Below, in pieces: positions 44,394 to 51,718 of a stretch of 64,000 nucleotides of DNA. The notes below the pieces were generated by a model. That model saw only the letters and a program-made list of their open reading frames with translations. It had not been told where the DNA came from and did not search any database. Every line of letters begins with the position of its first letter. Position 1 is the first letter of the stretch. The DNA lies in contig NZ_FRAU01000004.1 in assembly GCF_900142415.1 (NCBI RefSeq), positions 62,001 through 126,000 on the forward strand, in the 5' to 3' direction. The translations under genes were made by a program, and so were the position numbers. This DNA is from Rhodothermus profundi (GTDB lineage: Bacteria > Bacteroidota > Rhodothermia > Rhodothermales > Rhodothermaceae).

Positions 44394-46727
44394 CTACGAT
44401 TCCCGAAAGCCTAATAATCGCAAGCCATTCAGCGAAACCAGAACCGTGGACCCTTCATGCCCCACCACTGCCAGAGGCAGCGACATCCCCTGCAGCAGAA
44501 TCGCACCGATCATCAGCCCCATCACGCCAAACGCAATCGCGAAGTTTACCAGCAACGTGCGGCGTGTTGCGCGGCTGAGCGCCAATGCATAGGGTAGTTG
44601 GTGCAGGTCGTCGCGCATGAGCACCACGTCGGCGGTCTCCAGTGCCACGTCTGTGCCGGCACCTCCCATGGCGATCCCCACCGTGGCCGCTGCCAGTGCC
44701 GGCGCATCGTTCACCCCGTCTCCCACCATCGCGGCCGCTTCGTAGCGATCGACCAGGGCTTTCACCTGGGCAACTTTCTGAGCAGGCAGTAATTCGGCAG
44801 CCACGACATCGACACCTGCCTCCCGGCCAATAGCCTCGGCCACGTAGCGGTTGTCGCCTGTCAGCAACATGATTCGGGCAATCCCCAGCTTTCGGAGCCG
44901 CTGCATCACTGCGGCGGCGCCGGGTCGCAATCGATCCGCAAAGGCCAGCCAGCCCAGCACCTCCTTGCGGCCGGCACGCTCCCACGCTACCAGTACGGCC
45001 GTCTTGCCCTGACGGGCCAGCGCCTCAACGGCTTCCTTTCCTTCGGTAAACCCTTCGGCCTCCTGCCACGCTGCCTCGAAGTAGCGCAGATTACCCACGT
45101 GCACCGTGGCCTCGCCTACCTTAGCCCGCACGCCCTTGCCCACTACTGCCTGAAAACCTTCGACCGCCGGCACCTGCACGCCCCGCGCACGAGCCGCCTC
45201 AACAGTAGCCCGCGCCAGATGATGCTCTGAGCGCTGCTGCACCGCAGCAGCCAGCCGCAGCAGTTCCGCTTCGGAGAGTCCTGCCTCTGCACGCACCCCG
45301 ATCTGCACCAGGCGGGTCCGACCTTCGGTAAGCGTACCGGTCTTGTCAAACGCAACGGCCCGCACGCGCGCCAGCGCCTCGACATAGACGCCCCCCTTGA
45401 ACAGCACGCCCCGCCGCGCCCCGGCCGCAATGGCCGACAGCACAGCAGCCGGCGTCGAAATTACGACGGCACAGGGCGAGGCGGCTACCATAAGCGTCAT
45501 GGCCCGGTAAAAAGCCTCTCCAAAAGGTTCTCCCCAGAAAACGACCGGCACCACAATCGCCAGCGCTGTCAGCCCCAGCACTCCCAGCGCATAGGGTTGC
45601 TCCAGACGATCAATCAACCGCTGGGTTACGGCCTTTTCGCTCTGCGCCTGTTCAACCAGCTCAATCATGCGAGCCAGCGTCGAAGCCGAGGCTGGTCGGG
45701 TCACGCGCACCTCCAGGCTTCCCGTCGTGTTGATCGTGCCGGCAAACACCTCCTGCCCGGGCCCCTTATCCACCGGCATCGACTCACCCGTGATGGACGA
45801 TTCGTCTAGCGCACTTTCGCCCCGAACAATCACGCCATCAAGCGGCACGCGGTCTCCCGGACGCAGCACGAACACCTCTCCAACCTGCACCGCTTCCACG
45901 GGCAGCTCCACTTCTCGCCCCTCCCGGATCACCCGTGCCCGGTCAGGTCGAAGCTCCATAAGGGCCTGAATAGCTCGCCGCGAGCGTCCGATGGCATAAT
46001 GCTGCAGCAGATTGGACAGCGAAAACAGAAACAGCAGCATGGCCCCCTCAGCCGGCGCCCCGACGACCAGCGCACCTAACGCCGCCAGCACCATCAGTAG
46101 GTCGATATCGACCGTGCGATGCCGCAGCGCTTCAATGCCATTACGCAGCCCGTCCCACCCCCCGAAGACATAGGCAATCCCATAGGCCAGAGCGCTCACA
46201 AGCGACGGCGCTCCCAGCCGTCCGGCCAGCCACCCCACAACCAGTCCACCCAGCGTCAGGGCCACGAAGAGCGCCTCTCGGCGCGTTCCCTGAAGCCAGA
46301 GACGCCAGGATTGCGCTGGCTCAGACGGCAACGTTCGCACGCCGAAGCGCTCGACCACGCGGGCCAGCTCCTCCGGCGAGGTCTGCGCCGCATCGTAGGC
46401 AACATGCAGCACACCGCCCCGAAACGACACGTGCGCCTGCCGCACACCCGGCAGCGTCTGCAACCGTCGCTCCAGCGCCAGCGCACAGGTCTCGCAACTG
46501 CGGCCGCCCTGCTCCTGCACATGCAGGGTGCAATGGGCCGGCCGCTCTTCCAGAGCAGCCGCCAGCTCCCGGGCCAGCCGCTCGGCCTCCGCTGCCGAAA
46601 GCCGCTGGCGATCATAGGTAAGCGTCAGGCGTCCCGAGGCCGGATCTACCTCCACCTGCACCAGTCCATCCGCCCCGGCAGCCGATTGTTCGACCAGTTC
46701 CGCACAGGCTTTTATTTGAGATTCCAT
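44394..46727 (-). CDS. P1B-4-type metal-transporting P-type ATPase with N-terminal CxxC domain
   Basis: The 777-residue protein has an N-terminal part with two HMA-like units, the second with SCETC (C78, C81), then the P-type ATPase core: SITGESMPVDKGPGQEVF, DKTGTLTEGR, GDGVNDAPAL. The sixth membrane helix carries SPCAVVISTP and the last HEGSTVLVSLNGL. SPC with HEGST/GGT is the signature of group P1B-4 (cobalt, iron or zinc export), not the CPC of copper or zinc/cadmium pumps. An N-terminal CxxC domain is unusual in that group, so metal specificity cannot be settled here. A palindrome lies 22 bases upstream of the ATG. Confidence 0.93.
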   Translation of the reverse strand: MESQIKACAELVEQSAAGADGLVQVEVDPASGRLTLTYDRQRLSAAEAERLARELAAALEERPAHCTLHVQEQGGRSCETCALALERRLQTLPGVRQAHVSFRGGVLHVAYDAAQTSPEELARVVERFGVRTLPSEPAQSWRLWLQGTRREALFVALTLGGLVVGWLAGRLGAPSLVSALAYGIAYVFGGWDGLRNGIEALRHRTVDIDLLMVLAALGALVVGAPAEGAMLLFLFSLSNLLQHYAIGRSRRAIQALMELRPDRARVIREGREVELPVEAVQVGEVFVLRPGDRVPLDGVIVRGESALDESSITGESMPVDKGPGQEVFAGTINTTGSLEVRVTRPASASTLARMIELVEQAQSEKAVTQRLIDRLEQPYALGVLGLTALAIVVPVVFWGEPFGEAFYRAMTLMVAASPCAVVISTPAAVLSAIAAGARRGVLFKGGVYVEALARVRAVAFDKTGTLTEGRTRLVQIGVRAEAGLSEAELLRLAAAVQQRSEHHLARATVEAARARGVQVPAVEGFQAVVGKGVRAKVGEATVHVGNLRYFEAAWQEAEGFTEGKEAVEALARQGKTAVLVAWERAGRKEVLGWLAFADRLRPGAAAVMQRLRKLGIARIMLLTGDNRYVAEAIGREAGVDVVAAELLPAQKVAQVKALVDRYEAAAMVGDGVNDAPALAAATVGIAMGGAGTDVALETADVVLMRDDLHQLPYALALSRATRRTLLVNFAIAFGVMGLMIGAILLQGMSLPLAVVGHEGSTVLVSLNGLRLLGFRES

Positions 46728-46748
46728 GCAAACATACAGGTTGGCTCT

Positions 46749-46765
46749 GGTGTAACGGTTTCACC
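46749..46765. promoter_or_regulatory. Palindrome upstream of the metal ATPase
   Basis: GGTGTAAC-G-GTTTCACC matches its reverse complement at 7 of 8 positions on each arm and ends 21 bases before the ATPase ATG (46727). Position suggests a metal-responsive repressor or MerR-type operator. GTGTAAC also occurs at 46837 (as GTTACAC), and in the intergenic regions at 10689, 33298. Confidence 0.45.
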
Positions 46766-46848
46766 AACGCCCCAACGCGCCTCAGGATGCTGAAATTGCA
46801 AAATTTAGAAGTGGTCCGAGTTCAGGTTATCGCACGGTTACACTTGAC

Positions 46849-46883
46849 TTGTGTGTGTTACCTTTTTGTGTGTGTTACCTTTT
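46849..46883. repeat. 17-bp tandem direct repeat before the small-protein/ABC operon
   Basis: The unit TTGTGTGTGTTACCTTTT begins at 46849 and again at 46866, giving two adjacent copies with a 17-base period that share one base. It lies about 40 bases before the ATG of the small hydrophobic protein (46922). Two copies at one-and-a-half-turn-plus spacing suggest a binding site for a regulator or a promoter element. Confidence 0.8.
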
Positions 46884-46921
46884 AACGCCAACTCATCACC
46901 CATCCAAGCTACTGGTTCGCT

Positions 46922-47200
46922 ATGATCCACTGGATACGCAGGCTTCTCCGCATCACGCTGGGCTACGTCATGCTGCATCCCGTTGCCGGTTCGCTCGTGG
47001 CCCGGGCTCAGCACGAACCGGAACGTGGTTTTCTGGATGCGTTGCAGTGTGGCCTTGCCATTGCAGGTACAATCGTGTTCTTTATCGGGCTTTTTGCCGT
47101 GCCCCCTGCAGGAGCAGTAGGATGGACGCTATATTTAAGCAATGCCATTCTTGGCCCAACCGCAGTGGGCACAGGGCTCGTAACGGAATGTTTGCAGTAA
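46922..47200 (+). CDS. Small two-cysteine hydrophobic protein with predicted signal peptide
   Basis: I do not recognise this 92-residue protein. It has a Sec-like N-terminus: basic RRLLR, hydrophobic core (ITLGYVMLHPVAGSLV) and a plausible signal peptidase site ARA|Q at residue 29/30. The mature part is two hydrophobic helices, about 43-61 and about 68-88, joined by a proline/glycine turn. Two cysteines, C43 and C90, bracket the hairpin; a disulphide could close it into a ring. The topology recalls VirB2-like subunits or hydrophobic bacteriocins, but no family match is claimed. It overlaps the next gene (permease) by 13 bases, so it is co-translated with the transporter. Confidence 0.6.
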   Translation: MIHWIRRLLRITLGYVMLHPVAGSLVARAQHEPERGFLDALQCGLAIAGTIVFFIGLFAVPPAGAVGWTLYLSNAILGPTAVGTGLVTECLQ

Positions 47201-47946
47201 GTCCATTTCGCCCCTGGCTTCGGCTTAACTACCGCCTGATCGGCCGGGGGTGGTCGTTGCTGGAATTCTGGGCATTGGTCGCCCTGAGTGGGATCGGCAT
47301 TTTTACGCTGGGCTTTATTCTACCCCTGTTTCAGAGCATGTATCCCCGGAACGCCGGCAATGCGGCCACCTATACCGTTACCCTTCTGCTGTATAGCTAC
47401 CTGGTATTATGCTACCTGGTTTTTCGACTTGTCCGACGGACCGACTGGCACCGGGGGGTGCTTGTTCGCTTCTCCCACATGCCGAGGTATGCGCTGGCAT
47501 TTTTTGTGCTAGAGCCCGGCCTGCTGATGCTCGCTGGTTTTTACTTGCTGGGGCTAGCTGTCGGGTTCGCCGCCTTCTTCCCGGTGGGGCAGGCCCTGGC
47601 GGCCATCGGGCTGACGCTGCTTGTCCTGGTCGGTCTGTTTGCGCTGCTGTTTGCTGCGTGGTGTCGCTGGGGCGGTCGGCTTCAGGGGCGTCACGAATTG
47701 CTCCAGCTCGTACTGATAGGCGGGTGGCTTCTTATTCTGCCGAATATAGCGGCCAACTGGCTCCCGGCTGTTCGGGCGTTCGTCGCCTGGTTGCTTTCGC
47801 TGTCGCGCTACGTGCCGCTGGCAGGGTCTTATGGGGAAGCCATGGCGGCCATGCTGAGCGGTGCGCCCGTGCTGACGCCGATATTATGGCTGCTGGGGCA
47901 TACGGCCGCGGCGCTGCTGATTGCCGGGTGGGCCAGCCGGGGATGA
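47188..47946 (+). CDS. ABC-2-like membrane permease subunit (hypothetical)
   Basis: The 252-residue protein starts at ATG 47188, inside the 3' end of the small-protein gene. It has about six hydrophobic helices with long interhelical loops poor in charge (LEFWALVALSGIGIFTLGFIL, LVLCYLVFRLV, AFFVLEPGLLMLAGFYLLGLA, and so on), and no known substrate motif. It should be a membrane permease of the ABC-2/ABC-3 export type, with the next gene (47950) as the second permease and 48588 as the ATPase. Codon use resembles the neighbours. No sequence homologue is named here; function is inferred from order and shape. Confidence 0.6.
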   Translation: MFAVSPFRPWLRLNYRLIGRGWSLLEFWALVALSGIGIFTLGFILPLFQSMYPRNAGNAATYTVTLLLYSYLVLCYLVFRLVRRTDWHRGVLVRFSHMPRYALAFFVLEPGLLMLAGFYLLGLAVGFAAFFPVGQALAAIGLTLLVLVGLFALLFAAWCRWGGRLQGRHELLQLVLIGGWLLILPNIAANWLPAVRAFVAWLLSLSRYVPLAGSYGEAMAAMLSGAPVLTPILWLLGHTAAALLIAGWASRG

Positions 47947-47949
47947 GCC

Positions 47950-48591
47950 ATGCGTTCGGTGCACTGCCTGCTGTTGCGCCTGCACGGTCGCTCTCGATCC
48001 AGGGGGGCCGCCTTCCTGGTCGTGGGACTGATGGCGCTGCTGCTCTGGAAGCTGGGGCAGTATGCCCCGGAAGCGCACGATACGCTCCGGCTCTTGTATG
48101 CTATCGGTAGCAGCATGGCATTGATTGCGCCGTTTTTCGAATGGTTCGTCAACGACCACGAATGGTGCTGCTACCGCCTCTGGGGCGTTGATCTGGCCGA
48201 ATTGCTCCGCCGTAAACGTCAGGTATTGCTGCATCAGCAGGGGTTGGTGGCGCTGGCCATGCTGGCATGCTGGATCGCCCTGCATCCGGCCACCTGGCGC
48301 CAGGATCTGCTGCCGCTGACGGCTCTGAGCCTCACCGCCCTGAGCGGCGGCTCTGTCGCCGGACTGGCCGTTTATCCGGCCGTGCGCCGCTGGTGGCCCG
48401 AAGCCCCTGTTGTAGCCGGGTTTATCGGGGGCGGGACACAATTGCTCACGCTGGGTATCGTCCTGCTGGGTTACCTGCTGCCGCTTCTGGTGCCCCTGCT
48501 ACTTTTTGTTCTGTGGCGCTTCAGCCGCCCGCTGTTTTCCCGGACAGCGCGCCAGTTGGACTCCCTGGAACTGTCGGTAAGACGCGCATGA
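47950..48591 (+). CDS. Second ABC-type membrane permease subunit (hypothetical)
   Basis: The 213-residue protein has about five or six hydrophobic helices (for example GAAFLVVGLMALLLWKLGQY and LLPLTALSLTALSGGSVAGL), with charged cytosolic tails at both ends (SRSRSR at residue 14, ARQLDSLELSVRR at the C-terminus). It begins 3 bases after the first permease ends and ends in a four-base ATGA overlap with the ATPase gene. It is presumably the partner permease that pairs with the first, giving a split heteromeric ABC-2 transporter. I do not recognise any specific subfamily. Confidence 0.6.
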   Translation: MRSVHCLLLRLHGRSRSRGAAFLVVGLMALLLWKLGQYAPEAHDTLRLLYAIGSSMALIAPFFEWFVNDHEWCCYRLWGVDLAELLRRKRQVLLHQQGLVALAMLACWIALHPATWRQDLLPLTALSLTALSGGSVAGLAVYPAVRRWWPEAPVVAGFIGGGTQLLTLGIVLLGYLLPLLVPLLLFVLWRFSRPLFSRTARQLDSLELSVRRA

Positions 48592-49334
48592 ACGCAACAG
48601 CGCTGGACGTTTACCGTTGCTCCAAGCGCTTTCGCAGTCGAAAAGGCACCGCGCAGGCCCTGCAGGACGTGACCTTTCAGGTGCCTGAAGGTGCGCGCTG
48701 CGGCCTGCTCGGCCCCAACGGAGCCGGGAAAAGCACGCTGATTCGCATCCTGGCCAACCTGCTCAGGCCCGACGCTGGCCAGATTACGGTGCTGGGGCAC
48801 CCCCTACGCTGGGGTCGTCATGCCTACAAACGCCAGGTGGGCTTCATGCTGGAAGACCTGGCGCTGATGGAACGCCTTACGGGCCGCGAGCAGCTCGAAC
48901 TGGCGGCGCAGCTTTACGGTCTTCCCCCTGACCAGGCCGCTGCCCGGATCGAATCGCTGACCCGTCCCTTTGAAGTAGCCACAGCGCTCGATCGCTGGAT
49001 CGAAACCTATTCAAACGGCATGCGACGCCAATTGGCTTTCCTGCTGGCGCTGCTGCACCGGCCACGCCTGATCGTGCTGGACGAACCCTTCGAAGCCATG
49101 GACGCACAGGCGATCGAGGCCGCCATCGACCTGCTACATGCGCATAATCGTGAGGGCGCCACGCTGCTGATCAGTTCCCACCGGCTGGACAAGCTTGAGC
49201 GCCTGTGCGACTACCTGGTGGTGCTGCACCGGGGACGCGTGCGTTTTGCTGGTCCGATTGCTGACTTTTGCAATCATCTACCCGAGGCCGATACTCTGGA
49301 AGCCGCCTATCTGGGCTGGCTCCGAGCCGGCTGA
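48588..49334 (+). CDS. ABC transporter ATP-binding protein
   Basis: The 248-residue ATPase carries Walker A GPNGAGKST (42-50), the signature YSNGMRRQL, Walker B LIVLDEP and the H-loop SSHR. It is of the CcmA/NatA-like export class. The ATG overlaps the stop of the second permease (ATGA), so it belongs to the small-protein operon: small hydrophobic protein, permease 1, permease 2, ATPase. It presumably powers export or membrane insertion of a hydrophobic substrate. The operon ends 69 bases before nadE. Confidence 0.95.
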   Translation: MNATALDVYRCSKRFRSRKGTAQALQDVTFQVPEGARCGLLGPNGAGKSTLIRILANLLRPDAGQITVLGHPLRWGRHAYKRQVGFMLEDLALMERLTGREQLELAAQLYGLPPDQAAARIESLTRPFEVATALDRWIETYSNGMRRQLAFLLALLHRPRLIVLDEPFEAMDAQAIEAAIDLLHAHNREGATLLISSHRLDKLERLCDYLVVLHRGRVRFAGPIADFCNHLPEADTLEAAYLGWLRAG

Positions 49335-49403
49335 AGGGAACGCACTGGTCCCCTGCGGCGTGTTCTGCGGCGTCGCATTCGCTGTCTAATGTGCCAGGTG
49401 CCT

Positions 49404-51119
49404 ATGAAAATCGCGCTGGTGCAGCTCAACCCGATCGTTGGCGACCTGCAGGGTAATCGCCGCAAGATTGTCGACTATGCACACCAGGCCTATCGTCAGG
49501 GGGCCGAACTGGTCATCTTTCCGGAAATGTGCGTGGCAGGCTATCCGCCCCAGGACCTGCTCGACATGCCGGCTTTCATCGAAGCGATTGCGCACACGGT
49601 TGAAACCATTGCATTAGAAGTTCCTCCGGACCTCGGCGTGATTCTGGGCGCTCCCATTCGCAACGAAAATCCGGTCGGCAAGCGGCTTTTCAACGCAGCC
49701 CTCTTACTGGAAGGCGGACGTGTCGTCGCCCGGGTCACAAAGCGCCTGCTGCCCACCTACGACGTGTTTGACGAATACCGCTACTTCGAGCCTGGCCCTC
49801 CCCAGCCGGTCGTACACTGGCGCGGCCTCCGGATAGGCCTGCATATCTGCGAGGACATGTGGAACAACGAGGACTGGGCCCCCTACCACCTCTACGACGA
49901 AAACCCCATCGACGAGCTGGCCACGCAGGGGCTCGATCTGTTTGTCAACATCAGCGCTTCTCCCTTCTCGCTGGGCAAACACGACGAACGGAGCCGAATT
50001 ATCGAAGGGATCTGCCGCGAGCACAGCGTCCCCTTCGTTTACGTCAACCAGGTAGGCGCTAATACCGAGCTGATCTTCGATGGCGACAGCCGGGTTCATG
50101 CCCCGGACGGCTCGATTCTGCTGTGCGCTCCCTCCTTTCAGGAAGCCCTGCTCCTCTGGGATACCGACGCATCCTATGCCCCGTATGTGCACCAGCGCAC
50201 TGACATTGAGGATCTGCATGATGCGCTGGTGCTGGGCATTCGAGACTATTTCTACAAAACGGGTGCATTTGAAAAGGTTGTGCTTGGGCTCTCCGGAGGC
50301 ATCGACTCGGCCGTCACCTGCGCGCTGGCTGTAGCGGCACTGGGGCCGGAGCGCGTCGTTGGCGTAGCCATGCCTTCGAAGTACTCTTCGCCGGAGTCGG
50401 TGGAAGATGCCCGCCAGCTAGCCGAAAACCTGGGCATTACGTTCCATGTGATTCCCATTATGCCAGCCGTTGAGGCCTTTCGTGAGATGCTGGCACCGGT
50501 CTTTGACGACCTGCCGGAAGATGTCACGGAAGAAAACATCCAGGCGCGTGCGCGGGGGGTCACGCTCATGGCGCTGTCGAACAAGTTTCGCTACCTGTTG
50601 CTTTCAACGGGCAACAAGAGCGAAATGGCCGTCGGGTACGTAACGCTCTACGGCGACACGAACGGAGGATTGGCCGTGCTGGCCGACGTCTACAAGACGC
50701 AGGTCTATCGCCTGGCCCGCTACATCAATGCCCGAGCCGGCCGTTACGTCATCCCCGAACGCATCCTGACCAAACCTCCCTCAGCCGAGCTGCGCCCCGG
50801 GCAAAAAGACACCGACACCTTACCCCCCTATGAAGTATTGGATGTAATCCTGCAACACTACATTGAACACCGGGAAGAAGTGGACGAAATTGTTGCGGCC
50901 ACGGGGTTCGATCGCGCCCTGGTGGCGGACATCCTGGGGCGCGTGGACCGCAACGAGTACAAACGCCGGCAGACGCCTCCGGGCCTGCGGGTAACGGGCA
51001 AGGCGTTTGGCATTGGACGTCGCCTGCCCATTGTCATGCGCTGGAACCGGACGGTGCTTGAAGAGGTGCGCCGGAACCACACCGCAGCCCTGCAAACCCA
51101 GTCAGAACGCTCTGCATGA
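49404..51119 (+). CDS. nadE: Glutamine-dependent NAD+ synthetase
   Basis: The ATG at 49404 has an AGGTG site 5 bases upstream and gives about 571 residues; an earlier ATG at 49389 is less likely. The N-terminal nitrilase-type amidase domain has the E-K-C triad (E41 in FPEMCVAGYPP, a lysine in ARVTKRLLPTY, the cysteine in HICEDMW). The C-terminal synthetase domain has the ATP motif LGLSGGIDSA. It converts deamido-NAD+ to NAD+ with glutamine. ruvA begins within the stop codon (ATGA), so the two are co-translated. The small-protein/ABC operon ends 69 bases upstream. Confidence 0.96.
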   Translation: MKIALVQLNPIVGDLQGNRRKIVDYAHQAYRQGAELVIFPEMCVAGYPPQDLLDMPAFIEAIAHTVETIALEVPPDLGVILGAPIRNENPVGKRLFNAALLLEGGRVVARVTKRLLPTYDVFDEYRYFEPGPPQPVVHWRGLRIGLHICEDMWNNEDWAPYHLYDENPIDELATQGLDLFVNISASPFSLGKHDERSRIIEGICREHSVPFVYVNQVGANTELIFDGDSRVHAPDGSILLCAPSFQEALLLWDTDASYAPYVHQRTDIEDLHDALVLGIRDYFYKTGAFEKVVLGLSGGIDSAVTCALAVAALGPERVVGVAMPSKYSSPESVEDARQLAENLGITFHVIPIMPAVEAFREMLAPVFDDLPEDVTEENIQARARGVTLMALSNKFRYLLLSTGNKSEMAVGYVTLYGDTNGGLAVLADVYKTQVYRLARYINARAGRYVIPERILTKPPSAELRPGQKDTDTLPPYEVLDVILQHYIEHREEVDEIVAATGFDRALVADILGRVDRNEYKRRQTPPGLRVTGKAFGIGRRLPIVMRWNRTVLEEVRRNHTAALQTQSERSA

Positions 51120-51718
51120 TCGCCTACGTCTCCGGAAAACTTGCGGCTAAAAAGCTGACCGAAGTGATTGTGGACGTGCACGGCCTGGGCTACCGGCTGC
51201 TGATCCCCACGTCCACTTATGAAGTGTTGCCCGAGGTCGGTGCGCCCGTCCATCTATTTACCCATTACTATGTGCGGGAAGACGCAGTGCTGCTGTTCGG
51301 ATTTGCAACGGAGGCCGAGCGCGCGCTGTTTGAGCTGCTCATCGGGGTAGCCGGTGTAGGGCCTCGTCTGGCGCTGGCTGCCCTCTCTACCCTCTCTCCG
51401 GGTCAGCTCCGGGACGCTGTAACGACCGGAAATGCACAGGCGCTGAAGCGCATACCTGGAGTAGGCCAGCGCCTGGCCGAACGATTAATTGTAGAGCTGC
51501 GGGATCGTCTGGCACTGCTGGATCTGGCCGAACTTGCGCCGGCAGGTGTGGACGACGTGCGCGCGCAGGCGCGAGCCGATGCTCTGGCAGCGCTGGAAGC
51601 GCTGGGCCTGCCCCGTGCGGCGGCCGAACGCAGTCTGCGCAAAGTGCTTCGGCAACATCCAGGACTTCAGTCGGCAGAAGAGCTCATCCGGCTGGCCCTC
51701 CGTGAGCATGGTAGCTAA
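51116..51718 (+). CDS. ruvA: Holliday junction branch-migration protein RuvA
   Basis: The 200-residue protein has the N-terminal OB-fold (MIAYVSGKLAAKKLTEVIVD), the helix-hairpin-helix domain with LIGVAGVGPRLALAAL and RIPGVGQRLAERLIVEL, and the C-terminal three-helix domain that contacts RuvB. It loads RuvB on Holliday junctions. RuvB and RuvC are not in the window. It overlaps the nadE stop by four bases and the end of the opposite-strand histidine kinase gene by four bases. Confidence 0.97.
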   Translation: MIAYVSGKLAAKKLTEVIVDVHGLGYRLLIPTSTYEVLPEVGAPVHLFTHYYVREDAVLLFGFATEAERALFELLIGVAGVGPRLALAALSTLSPGQLRDAVTTGNAQALKRIPGVGQRLAERLIVELRDRLALLDLAELAPAGVDDVRAQARADALAALEALGLPRAAAERSLRKVLRQHPGLQSAEELIRLALREHGS

